Origin: Ananas comosus | Lineage: Eukaryota; Streptophyta; Magnoliopsida; Poales; Bromeliaceae | Direction: 5' to 3' | Assembly: GCF_001540865.1 (NCBI RefSeq) | Contig: NC_033630.1 | Span: 13,004,143 to 13,068,142, forward strand | DNA length: 64,000 nt | Shown here: positions 25,102 through 36,858 of the stretch, piece after piece | Position numbering within the stretch: position 1 is the stretch's first letter | Layout of the letters: the number at the start of each line of letters is the position of its first letter | Program-made: the position numbers and the translations under genes | The notes under the pieces: generated by a model | The model's database searches: none | Told to the model about the DNA's origin: nothing | What the model saw: the letters and a program-made list of their open reading frames with translations, nothing else

Positions 25102-28100
25102 GTTAGCCCCTTTTTTTCTTTTTTTCTTTTAGAGAAAGATAGCATTTCTATATATCCGCTTATCAGGTATTAATCATCAAATATTTTATCACTTACGATA
25201 GAGATAGTGGGTACCAAAAGATTAATGTAATTAATGATAAATTTAGAAATATATTTAACACTTCTATTCATATATATGTTGAATTTCAAAAGGTACTTAA
25301 TATTGATATATAAGATAAGAGATAAAGATTTAAACTATATATGATGCAGAAATTTAATTAAATCATTTTAATGTTGAAGGAAGGGATCGAGCTAGTCCAC
25401 ATCCTCATAAAATAAATGGGTTTAAAACTAGTTCTAATGTCACGTAATCTAAAAGATCAATTTAATAGAAAATAGGCACAGACATATATGTACTTAACAT
25501 TTAGTTAATTCTAATGTTATATATGAGCTAATTAATAGAATTAAAAGAGGGGACATTTTGATCACAAAGATAAGAATCAACCATGCAATGGAGCATTTAC
25601 TAATATATAGAAGCAAACTAGTGAAGATTGAGATGGAATTTTTGGGGGATGATAGAAACTGGAATTGTGAAGATCCTCTCTAGCCATTATCTATGTATTC
25701 CTAACAGTTGGCCCCAACAATATATATATATATATATATGTACTCTTTATCTGTGCATTATCAAATGTAGATATATATTGGTGGAGAGATCTATGGCATT
25801 CTTAGGTAAAGGACAGATTAGGTGCCATATAATTTATTTCCTTTAGCCATGTAATTTCGTATATATATCTGTAACAGTACTGTTGCTTAATTATAAATTT
25901 GTATTCATTTTAATCTTATAAGGATTAATTGCATTAAAAAAGGAAAAAACGACAGATACTAACCAGTGACAACTACACATATCAGCAAGTAATGCATCAG
26001 GAAAATAGATGCATTGACTTGGTTTTAGGAAACACAAAAGTGGGTGATTTGATTCCTTGATGCCACCAATATTGCAGTGCATATTTAAATAAATATTATT
26101 TTGTCTGTTCACGTACATGGAGTATCTGTTTGGCCCATGTAACTTAACTTACCAAGAATTTTCCAAAACAAAAAAAAGGTTTTACCTTTGAGAGAAGTAA
26201 AAAGTAGTATCTGAGATTCAAAAAAGAATTTTAATGTAAACTCTACTTTAGTATGTTTCTAAAGGTCGATATATTATAGAGCGAAGAGATTTAGAATTAA
26301 TTTTAATATCATATGACCTAAAAGATCAGTTTAAAGAAAGATATTAGGAGGACAACCATGTATAATACTTTTCAATATTTATATTCCACCATTTGATTGA
26401 ATATATAGTTTTCGATTTGGGAGTAAGTGTGCTTCAAATAATTGTTACATCGGTTCATATAGGGGAATTGCTCATTAATTAACAATAGGCCCTTCAAGAC
26501 TGATGATATCTTGAGAATTAAGTGACTCTTTTTGCTTTTTTATATACATGTATATACACATACAAATGATATTAGAAGTGCACTATGTTTCCAACTTTTG
26601 TACTAGTGACAAAGAGAAAGGGACTAAACTGTAAAAAGAAACATAGCTTAGTGGCTGCAGGAGTGGTCAGATTAAGGAAAGGTGTGAGACTAAGATTGGT
26701 CCAATTGACCAATTACCCCAACTTGGTCCAATCCCCAAACTTGATTTGCCTGCCTCTTCTGAAAAGTGGTTATTTGGGTTCTTAGGACTTAGGAGGTGTT
26801 TTGATTCACGTAAGTACGTACGTATATGTAATTTGACCGTAATTTAGTTTATTCGTAATAAAATTTATCATTCTGTTGCTAACTATGATAAAATCTACTG
26901 ATCAACGACATTTTGGACCTTGCCATAAAATATGACTTTGGACAAAAATGACACGAAATAAGTGCTGTAACATAATTTTTACATTTATTCTAAAATAAAG
27001 TCAAGATATATAAAGTATTCCGTCACAATTCCGAAGTTGACATCGCCAACTAGCTATACCCATCCAATATAAACAAAACCCACTGGTCTTAATTTTCTTT
27101 CCAACCACCAAGTTTTTTTTTTTTTCTTTTGTAATTTTTTACTTGAGCAACCACGTAAAGTCCACGCTAAGAATCCTCCTATAAATACGTAGTCCCATAT
27201 ATTTTTTTCATAGGAAGTCGAGAACAAAATCATTCTTTTACTAAATATGCATTCGATCGAGTGATTGAAGTAACTCCAGAGAACTAATCATGAATATGGG
27301 GAATTGAACTTCGGACCTCGTAATCGGCAATCCGGTGCTAGCTGGAACTTTCCAACTCCTAAGTGGAATTACCTGTATGTTGGAAAAATTTCTAGTATTG
27401 ATCGAAGGAAGAATGTTTTTGAGACTTGGAGAAGGAAACAAAATTTGAATCCATTTTTGAATCATTATTTTTTAAGTCTCCTTTTAGCTAAGCACGCCGA
27501 ATGAACAAAAAGCCCAATTGACAAAGCGTTTGTTGGAGACCACGTACCTTTTAACTTTAAACCATGTTCTTTTGCAAATTCATATTATCACGCAACTTTA
27601 TTATCATAAAGCAAGCATAAAAAAAGTGGGCTCATAAAGCTCATTGCTTCATCATGGACGCATGCTACTGCATGGTGCATGCATGCCTCCCATTAGGGGA
27701 CCTCTCTTTATTTCTCTTTGAATTGTTGCTTGGAAAGAAGAGAACTAGTTAGGTAACCTAAGTTTTTATAAAAATGAATAATGATGGGCAAGCTATATAT
27801 ATATATATAAGACATTCAAAGAGTTGCAAAACACTTCTCCCAGGCCTACATGCATGGCCTGTGCTGATTCTATATATTGGTTGCAGCTCTCTTTGGTTCT
27901 TTCGGAGAAGAAATTAATAGAGGGACTAAATGTGCACCCAATGCTAACATATTATGAACAGTGAGAATGTACGATAAAATTTTTTTTTTATGTATTTTTG
28001 TAAATAATAATATATCGCAGTAATGATTTCAACATTTTTATCAAAAAATAGAGAAAAAATATTTTTTTTTATATTTTAAACCTTTCTTTTTTTCTTTTGG

Positions 28101-28343
28101 TGTTAGCCTCAATACTAAATGAGTCCGATTACGATAGACTACTTTGATATTCATCTACTTACGAAGTACGAGAAAAAATAATCACTTAATATAATTTTGT
28201 AAACAAAATATTTATTTGTGACTTGTTTTTGTCTCTGTAGTGTTAGATGACTCTCGGTACCTAGACCTAGTTAAGAATGGAATAGTTTGAGATCATTTGC
28301 TCATGCTCGTGGAAACAATTACGCGGGGCCCAAGGGGCTTTAG
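25102..28343. other. AT-rich intergenic DNA
   Basis: No protein-like ORF was recognised. The stretch holds (TA)n tracts near 25720-25740 and 27795-27810, poly-T runs, and otherwise unremarkable AT-rich sequence. Confidence 0.5.
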
Positions 28344-28631
28344 TGGGCCAATCCAATCAGGCCCGACCCAAGCGTTGGGTTCGCTCGATTGAATAGTTGA
28401 TAGGCCTAAAGGTTTTGCTGGGCCGATCCAAATAGGCCCATCACTGTGATTCGCTGCTGCTTCCTTACGGAACTTTTATTGTAGCACGAATCTCAGCAGA
28501 GCGTCGTTTCTTAACGGTGGCGGGACGGAGCGTTTAACAGTAACATCCCCTTCGCGGTTCCACGGCGCCTGCGATAGTAATGAAGTGTACTTGCTTTGAG
28601 ATTGCCGCATCGTGGCCGTGTGGCTATATAA
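28344..28631 (+). promoter_or_regulatory. Promoter of the PLS-class PPR gene
   Basis: TGGGCC lies at 28344 and 28419, GGCCCA at 28435, and a good TATA box (CTATATAAGG) at 28624-28633. Transcription would start near 28655. Site II-type motifs are common upstream of genes for organelle proteins, which fits the gene downstream. This is a sequence-based inference. Confidence 0.6.
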
Positions 28632-28769
28632 GGAGCCCTCACGCGATTATGAAAGACGAGGTGCTTTTTTTTCGTCTTCTTCTTCTCGAATCGTATGATA
28701 GTTTTGCGCAGGATCTCATAGATCGTCTCCTCCTTCTTTTCGATGCTGTTCCCTCTGGCTCCAATTTGG

Positions 28770-28956
28770 GTACGTAAATGATCGAATCCTCGCTCTTCAA
28801 TTCAAATTGTTGTAGAGTTTGCAACTCTTCCCACGATTCAATTCAATTCGATTCGATACTCGAAGGGTTTCGTATTGCTTGATGTGAAATGTTGGGGAAT
28901 TTTGAGCTTGATTTCGTAACTGTATGGCGATCATTTCTTCTTTGCTTGAATTTTAG
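28770..28956 (+). other. Probable 5' UTR intron of the PPR gene
   Basis: A strong donor GTACGT at 28770 pairs with the acceptor TTGAATTTTAG ending at 28956. Removing it leaves an ATG at 28966 whose reading frame (to 29191) overlaps the main start at 28998 out of frame, and an in-frame TAG at 28992-28994 just before the main ATG. Confidence 0.5.
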
Positions 28957-28997
28957 GGTTAATATGGAGGGATTTAATGACGATAATGAGGTAGAAG

Positions 28998-31196
28998 ATG
29001 GAATCGATCCAGAGAGAAGATCGAGCAAAGGAAGCAAACCCTCAAGGTACGAGAATTGGATCCTTCCTCACTTTACTAGCGAAATGCGGGACGTTGAGAG
29101 AATTGGAGCGCGTACTCGCGCCGATGATCGTTATCGGGCTTTTAAAGGATCGGCCGGCGATTCGCAAGGTGGTGAAATTTTGTGCAAGTAGATATATTGA
29201 GAATTCGCAGTATGCATCTTCATTGTTGAGGTATCTTAATGATCCCCATCCTTTTCTCTGGAACACTTTGATCAGAAGTTTTGAGCAAACCCACAAGCCA
29301 CGGGATGCAATTAAATTGTATAAAGAGATGTTGTGTAGTTGTGTATGCCCTGATAAGTTCACCTTTCCTTTCGTGCTCAAAGCATGTGCTAGTGATTGGG
29401 CTCTTAAGGAAGGGGAACAGATTCATTGCCGAGTTGCAAAGAGCCCGTTGAGCATGGATTTGTTTGTCCAGGGTTCTTCAATCTTTATGTATGCCAGTTG
29501 TGGGAGGATGGGATCGGCAAAAGCTGTGTTTGATGCAATGCTGTATAGGAATTTGATCAGTTGGAATATGATGATCGATGGGTATGTTAAGAATGGTAAC
29601 ATTGGTGCTGCATTGAAAGTGTTTGATACAATGCCTAAACGTGATTTGTTCTCCTGGAATTTGATGATTGATGGGCTTTCGAAAGATCACCAGATTGAAT
29701 TTGCTAGGCAGTTGTTTGATAAAATGCCTGAGAGGGACGTTATTGCATGGAACTCGATGATTGATGGCTATGCAAAATGTGGGAATATGAAAGTTGCAAA
29801 GGAGTTGTTTGATCAGGTTCCATTTAAAGATGAAGTCACTTGGGGCATCATGATTAATGGGTATGCTAACTCTAATCAGATAGGACTTGCTCACTGTTGG
29901 TTTGAGAAAATGCCGAATAAGAATTTAATAACTTGGAATTGCTTGCTTGGTGGGTATGCTAAATGTGGTGATGTTAGGGCAGCACACCAGTTATTTAATT
30001 CAATGCCTTTTAGAAATTTGACTTCTTGGAATACCATGCTTGACGCCTATGCAAAGCATGGAAAGATGGAACTTGCGTTCCAATTGTTCAATCTAATGCC
30101 ACTTAAGGATGTTGTTTCTTGGAATATTTTAATTGACGGACATAATAAAATAGGAAATGTGCAATTAGCACAGGAGCTTTTTGACATCATGCCATATAGG
30201 GATGTGGTCTCTTGGAATCTAATGCTTTCGGGCTACAAAGAAAATGGACTGTTAAAAAAGGCAGTTGATTTGTTTTTCCACATGCACTTGCTAGGAGAAA
30301 AACCTGATTGCTTTACTTTAGCTATTGTTCTTTCTGCTATAGCCGATTTAGGCCTTATCGTTCAAGGTAGATGGGTTCATGCTTATGCTGAGAGGAGCAA
30401 GTTTTCATTGGATGGTAATATCGGTGTTTCTCTCATAGACATGTACTCCAAGTGTGGGTATGTTGACCTTGCATTGAATATCTTTGACAATATTCAACTC
30501 CGAAATATAGATCATTGGAATGCAATGATATCGGGGCTTGCAATACATGGATATGGGCATAATGCTGTCTCTTTGTTTGAAGGTATGAAGAAATCAACGG
30601 TAAAACCAGATGATATAACATTTATTGGGGTTTTGAGTGCTTGCAGTCATGCAGGCTTAGTATACGAGGGCTATCAATATTTTAAGCTTATGAGCATGAA
30701 ATATGGTATAATTCCAAAGATCCAACACTATGGTTGTATGGTGGACCTTCTGGGCCGCGCAGGGTTTCTAGAAGCTGCAGTTGCAATAGTGAACTCTATG
30801 CCGATGGCACCTAATGATGTTGTGTGGAGAGCGCTTCTTGGTGCTTCTAGAAGCCATGGGAACCTCGAAATTGCTGAGCAGGCAGCGAGGCGACTTATCA
30901 ACATGGTACCACATGACAGCAGTTCTTTCGTACTACTCTCTAATATATATGTGTATAAAGGTCAGTTCAAAAGTGCTAGGGATGTGTGGAAGATTATGAA
31001 GGAGAATGGGGTGTTGAAGAACCCTGGTTTGAGTTATATTGAGTTAAATGGTTTCCTCCATGAGTTTTCTGCTGGAGACACTTCACATCCTCAGACAATG
31101 GAGATATATCTTATCCTGAAATGCATGATACCAGCATTGATGTTAGCAGGTCATGTACCGGGTGTAAAGCAAACACTTTTTGATGCTGCGGAATAG
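28998..31196 (+). CDS. PLS-class pentatricopeptide repeat protein with E/E+ tail
   Basis: This is a single uninterrupted exon of 732 residues. An in-frame TAG six bases upstream fixes the start at 28998. PPR motifs run from about residue 85 to 600, with repeated units such as SWNMMIDGYVKNGNIGAALKVFD, alternating P, L and S types. The C-terminus (GLSYIELNGFLHEFSAGDTSHP, then about 35 residues) matches the E and E+ domains, and there is no DYW deaminase domain. Members of this class bind organellar RNA sequence-specifically and usually specify C-to-U editing sites, with a DYW partner in trans when their own is absent. The N-terminus is not obviously a transit peptide, so organelle choice is uncertain. 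The target RNA cannot be named from the sequence. Confidence 0.92.
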   Translation: MESIQREDRAKEANPQGTRIGSFLTLLAKCGTLRELERVLAPMIVIGLLKDRPAIRKVVKFCASRYIENSQYASSLLRYLNDPHPFLWNTLIRSFEQTHKPRDAIKLYKEMLCSCVCPDKFTFPFVLKACASDWALKEGEQIHCRVAKSPLSMDLFVQGSSIFMYASCGRMGSAKAVFDAMLYRNLISWNMMIDGYVKNGNIGAALKVFDTMPKRDLFSWNLMIDGLSKDHQIEFARQLFDKMPERDVIAWNSMIDGYAKCGNMKVAKELFDQVPFKDEVTWGIMINGYANSNQIGLAHCWFEKMPNKNLITWNCLLGGYAKCGDVRAAHQLFNSMPFRNLTSWNTMLDAYAKHGKMELAFQLFNLMPLKDVVSWNILIDGHNKIGNVQLAQELFDIMPYRDVVSWNLMLSGYKENGLLKKAVDLFFHMHLLGEKPDCFTLAIVLSAIADLGLIVQGRWVHAYAERSKFSLDGNIGVSLIDMYSKCGYVDLALNIFDNIQLRNIDHWNAMISGLAIHGYGHNAVSLFEGMKKSTVKPDDITFIGVLSACSHAGLVYEGYQYFKLMSMKYGIIPKIQHYGCMVDLLGRAGFLEAAVAIVNSMPMAPNDVVWRALLGASRSHGNLEIAEQAARRLINMVPHDSSSFVLLSNIYVYKGQFKSARDVWKIMKENGVLKNPGLSYIELNGFLHEFSAGDTSHPQTMEIYLILKCMIPALMLAGHVPGVKQTLFDAAE

Positions 31197-34100
31197 AAAA
31201 TTTTCTTTGTCTTTGTCATGCTTGAGTTATTACACCATTTACACACAGTCAGTTCGTTGGAGACATCTTTTGCTACTGGTAAATAGTACTAGCCGAGAAG
31301 CATGTTTAGCTTATCATAATATTTTATTATTTCTTTCTTGGAATTGATAGTTTCATTAGTCGCATTTTGCATACGCATGGCTATCATTTTATGCCTTGAA
31401 GTGCTAATTAAGGCTTGAGTAAAATCTCTAGGAGAATGGCATCATTATTACCATCTCAAAGTCCAATTGAAGTTTTTGGTTAAAGTTGCTGCAGAATGAA
31501 CGAGGAATGGGTTAGTAATTTTACGGCTAAGCAGGAGTAAGGAAAAGATTTATAAGTTCATAATCACACAGCACTCATTTTCTTGTTTTCCTTAGCAGTT
31601 TAAATTTCACATTGTATATCATGTAGGTGAAATTTGTGTAACAATTACCTCACTTCCCTGTCAATCTTCATGCTTGGCAACTTTGTGTCACTTGATGAAC
31701 CATTAGTTAGTTGCACTTTTCACCATTTGTCTTCCCACCACCACACCACTCCCCACCCCTGCCTTTTCTTTTTTTTTTTTAAGAACTACTCTTGTGCATG
31801 ATGGCATAGTGTACTTCTTTGCTCACTCCAACATCTTTTCTATTTCCTTCTTTATATTTCTGTTTGAAGGCTTATATACTTGTCTGAAGCTACATTTGTC
31901 TTGAATCGTTACTAACTATATTTACAGTTTGTGTCAGAAAAATTGGGTATCATCGTGATCTTCAAACAAAGGAAAAAGCGGTAGAGATGATGAAGGGACC
32001 TATCTCTTGGTTTCTGAATGACAGAAGGTTTTCCATGGAAGATGCTGTAACCAACATGAGTAAAGCCATTCTAGATAAACTGCATATTAAGCTCCTTAAA
32101 AGGCTTATAATCAAACTATAATGTACCTTCTACTACAAGATTTCGTGACGCTCAATTAGCTTAGGACTTACTGTTTTGTCACAGATGGAGCAAAATTGAA
32201 GTTCTACATGTGGCTTCCAATCATTTTCTTGGAGTAAGTTATTCTTATGTTGCTATGCTTAAAATATCCCTCCGTTCATGTTGAACAAGCATATTATTTA
32301 GCAGCTTTTAATACTTGACACTGAGTTTATGTACAAGGGCATTTGAACCGAAAAAAAGAAGAAGTCTATATACGGGGGTTTAGTTGTGAAGAAGCCCTTG
32401 CACAGTAAGAGAGATGTTATCTTAGGGAAGTAATTATCGATACTAGGCTTCTTGCTTTCAATATTTTCTTTACTGTCCATTATAGAACCTGTTATTATTG
32501 ACCTATAGGAGACTCCAGCATTAACTGTTATGTGCAGTTGCGAGGCGGCTTAAGTAACTCTTTATGTTCCTGGTCTATGAAAGCAGGATTTAGAAAGTGA
32601 TCAACAACAAATAGGCAAAGGAGAACTGCCAAAAAGATGAGCAGCTGAGGCAAGCAATAATACATATTATGTATTCAAGGTCATTCTTCGCTCCACTAGG
32701 ATTCCAGCTTTAACGAATAATCTTGCACATTCCATCATTCTATTCTCAAGGTAATCCTCTTTCTTATGCAGGGAGGCTTCGCAAAACAGAAACTGCTTAG
32801 CCTTGCCATAGATTTAGTACACTCTAATCCTCTCTTGAAGCCTTCGTGCGGAGGATGTGAGGAAGGTGCTAAGGCCAGATTGACTCCGGAGTTTATCAGT
32901 GAATATGCGTTTCTAAACAAGTAAACATATGCGTTTCTGAAGGGCTTGGAAAAATTCGAAAACACTTTGGAACTAACTTCTTCTAATGCTATTAAATGGC
33001 AACGGAAACCGCCATAGGCACTTCCCATTACCATTTTACATAGCATTGTAAGAGCAGAAGTACAAAGCGGTTTCAAATATTGTTAGTTTCTGAAAGCATG
33101 AAAATGGATGTGCGAGGGATGTAAGCAACTGAGTAAGGAGGTAGAAGAACATTGTGGGCTGCATAAGCTGGGCATGCAGAAAGCAGAGGCACGGATTTCA
33201 GGGCATGCAGTTGCTAAGAGACTACCCAGATGCGACAGCTTTATGCTTCAAAGGTGCGTGTTACTACTTACTAGAGCTTATCGTATTCCTATATTTAAAT
33301 GTCGTTAATCCGCACATTTCACGAGTACGAAGAAAACTTTTATTCTAAATGTATAATGAATTATTTGTAAGAAACTTCTACATTATTTCTAAATGTATAA
33401 TTAATTATTCATAAGAAAATTCTATATTAATATTTGAATTTTAAGTAAAAAAATGGGTTTACTGAAATTTAATACATAATTATATGCGTAAGTATTTGTA
33501 TTAAAATTTTACAATATTCTATTGTATTTTTTGTGGTAAATATTATGTATGAGATCAATTTTATAAAAAAAAAAAAAAGGGTTTGCATGAGACTTGAAAA
33601 TTTCATCCAAGAATCTAAATGACAAAGTTTGGTAATATAAGATTAATATGGAATTGGTTATTACTGATAGAAACTATTTTTGAGTAATATTTTGGTTCCA
33701 AACTACTATTTTGAACCCAAAGAAAAAATATGTTTGTTTTTTTTGTTTTTCTTTCCTTGGGGGCAACTGGGCAAGCATACAATCTTAACAAATAAATAAG
33801 AAAAGCTAAAACGAAAAAAGTTCACATGAAATCATCATAACAGGAATTTGAATGTGGACCAATAAATAATCTATAAATCTAAGACTAAATTACACTTTCG
33901 GTTTTCGAACTCTAGGCCATGTGATATTTTGGTTTCCAAACTTTTACTTGTTGCAATCTGACTCTAATTATATAAATTATTGTAATTAAAATTTACAATC
34001 CAATAAAATATTTTTTAAAAAATCATGGTGGAATAGGTGAACTTTAGAATAGTAATATAACTAATGCATTTTAGATTTTTTCCCTTTATAGCAGCACGAC

Positions 34101-34353
34101 AGTAGTGTTACCTAAAACATGAAAGAAATATGCGAAATATGCGAAATATGCGGTTGATGTGCTATAATATTTGAAATTACCCCCTTATTTGGTACTCAAC
34201 AAAAGTAGAGAAGAGGTTTAATTTTTTTGTTTCTTTTTTCCGAACGATAGCTTTTTTATTTGACACATTACTAAATCTTCATTATCTCTGTATTCCGATG
34301 CTTTAAACAACTTTAAAAAAAAAAAAAAGGGGGCTTTTCTGCAGGTACATTAA
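31197..34353. other. 3' flank of the PPR gene and intergenic DNA
   Basis: Moderate base composition up to about 33300 suggests a 3' UTR or decayed transcribed DNA, but no conserved protein is seen on either strand. After 33300 the sequence is AT-rich with poly-A/T runs. Confidence 0.45.
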
Positions 34354-35006
34354 GGGCATGTTTGGTTCGTACATTTTGAATCCGGAATGGAAATCAGTTT
34401 GACCAAATCCTACTAATTTTGTTTAGTTCACAGGAATCGGTTTGGACTCCCATTCCGGATCGGAATGGGAATGGTCCATTAGCTTACAAATTGATTCCGG
34501 TCTCCAAACCCGGATTGAAGTTTCAATCCCAACTCCACACTCACCTCTTCCTCGGGCCCAATCTAACGTTTCTTTATCTTATCCATTCTTTCTCTTCATA
34601 TACCAATCTTTTTCCTCTTTTGTCATCATTAGAAAAAACGTGATATATTATTTTTTATTACAATTTTATTCAAAAAAATTTATGCATTTTTTTGTAATTT
34701 TTTGCATAAAAAATTTTAAAATAAATTCCTTTTTTTTGGCATAGTTCTAACTTGAGAATAGTATTAATTTTTTTTTATAAATTTTAGATAGTTTTATAAA
34801 ATTATATTTAAAAGTAAAATTAGTATTATGTTATTCTATTATTTTTTACTTTGTACGAACTAAATAGTAAAATAGGAATAATTCATTTCGATTTTCAATC
34901 TAGAAATGAACCAAACGTCTTCGGGGAGTAGGACAATCTAATTGCCATTCCAATTCATTCCTATTTCATTATCCATTCCAATTTCACTCTTGAACCAAAC
35001 AAGTCC
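34354..35006. mobile_element. Tourist-like (PIF/Harbinger) MITE, element 3
   Basis: Ends are GGGCATGTTTGGTT and, inverted, GGACTTGTTTGGTT, flanked by TAA at 34351-34353 and 35007-35009. Subterminal sequence (ATTCCGGATCGGAATGG on the left, AATTCATTCCTATTTC on the right) pairs partly. ORFs inside are non-coding. Its ends and TAA duplication match the style of the elements at 15000 and 24306, but the interior differs. Confidence 0.78.
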
Positions 35007-35009
35007 TAA

Positions 35010-36572
35010 CCGTCTTACATTTTAATGGCAGCCAAATATGGAGTTATGCATTCTGAGGAACTTGATCATGTGCGACGGAGTTTATGAGACCATTATTATT
35101 CCTGTTGTAACAATTGTGTGCTGCATGTCACAATTTATTCTGCTTTACAAGTTACAACAATCAGCCGCACCTGCATTACAGGTAGCTGAACACAGCCGCC
35201 TTTAATTCTTTAATGCTCCAAAAGTATATGAAGGCACTTTAGAGCTCCTCTCCGATGCTATGAAATGCCCATGAAAACATCTAATAGAAAAGCAATTTAC
35301 TGTATGCATAACAAATTTATTTTTTAACATACAGGGGGGTGGTAGTGTGGGGGACTGGGGGGCAGGCTCCAAAGCAATATTTGGGTATTTTGGAAGCTTC
35401 GGAGCAATAAAGTGGTTACTTTTGGTGAATAAATTCCCATACTAAGCCTCAAATGGCTGCAATAGTCAGGTCAAGATGGCCTTCTGGTCAGGTTTCTCCT
35501 TACGATTTGAGCAGGTCAACAACCAATACCAATCAGGCTATGCTGAACGATGAGGTCAAGAATTCATGAGCAGTAAGTATTTGGACTCTTTATACTCAAT
35601 TGCCTGGAGTTCAGACTTTCAGCAGTTTTGGCCATGAATGTATGACAGAAAGGGCGGAGAGTTACTCACTGCGTTAGAATCTTGAGAGCAGTAAAGCGCG
35701 TAAACTTTCTCGCAAAGAGGAAGTAGGAGGCTGGTCTTCCTTTGCTTGTGCACCGTTGCCTCCTGAAACAGAATGCAAAGAGAGTCACCACTGTCGATCA
35801 ACAGGAGACAACCTGATTCACTATAGCCTGAAATAATCATTACCATATATACTAAATGTATCTAAGTAAATCAAATTTCTTAGATTGATCAGATAAGCGT
35901 ACATTGGAAGTTGCAAAGCTCTTTCACTTACATGTGCCAAGGATTTGTAATTTATAACTACAGTGTAGCTTGATCTGTTCTATAGCACGAAAATGCCCCC
36001 CTTTGCTGTCAAACTTTAAAACCACATTAGTTTCTTTTAATTCCCAATTATAATAAAATGTCCAATAATAAGCCCACTAGTTTCTTGCTTACATAGTAAT
36101 TTACGAAAGGTTTCGAAAACTCAAGTGAAAAACAAAATATGCAAAAGAAAATTAAGTTGGGCTACAAAAAAATAAAGAAAATAGAAGAAGAAGAAGAAGA
36201 ATATTTTGGACTATCCCATGAACATTTTTCTCATTTAGATATTTTCCCATTTTAGTTTTTTTTTTTTTTTAATATGGTCGTAGAATGCACCTTCCCTAGT
36301 CCAGTATTTTTGCTTATTGTTATTAAATAGTTTTTTTGAATTATAGAATTCTACCAGGATATAAGGAAAGAGAATATTGAAAAGTTTATCAATGTTTACT
36401 TGTCGGTATGGCATAAATGAGGACAACGAAAATATCTTGCATAGTGAGGAGGAGTATGAAGTATAGTTGGCAGTTACTTAGGTTATAGTGACATATTATT
36501 GCCTTCCCTACCCTGTGCAATCTTTGCACCTCATTTAAGGAAAAAGAAAAGGAAAAAGAAAAGGAGCACCCT
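35010..36572. other. Intergenic DNA, no gene recognised
   Basis: Short ORFs only. The segment 35330-35850 has a less AT-rich composition but shows no protein similarity that I recognise. A GAA-repeat lies near 36185-36200. Confidence 0.45.
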
Positions 36573-36661
36573 TGGGCCTGGTAACCAACAAGTTGGCGGT
36601 GCATGGGCCGTCACTTGCGGCCCAATAGCGGATCCGCCTCAACCCTCCGGTTAAGGGCCCA
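36573..36661 (+). promoter_or_regulatory. Site II-type motif cluster before the 241-residue membrane protein
   Basis: TGGGCC occurs at 36573 and 36604 and GGCCCA at 36619 and 36656, about 200 bp before the start codon at 36859. This spacing is usual for TCP-bound site II elements of organelle-protein genes. It supports a nuclear gene expressed constitutively, by inference only. Confidence 0.55.
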
Positions 36662-36858
36662 TTATTAGTAGAGAATAATATTCGAATAAGCCGTGTGCGC
36701 CACGTCAGCATGAAGAAGTGGTGAGATGAGGCCGGGATTGTTTAGCGGTCTATGGATGACGTGGTGCACCAAGTGTACTACATAATTTCTCCCGTTCTTA
36801 GACCATTTTTTCATATTTAGTGCGAGAGAGGCGGAGAGAGAGGAGGAGAAGTAGAGGC

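Noticed and set aside
32735..33076. 113-codon minus-strand ORF downstream of the PPR gene
   Set aside because: No domain, no conserved motifs and no splice context. Likely chance.
34419..34744. ORFs of 74 and 100 codons
   Set aside because: They lie wholly inside the Tourist-like element at 34354-35006 and have no protein features.
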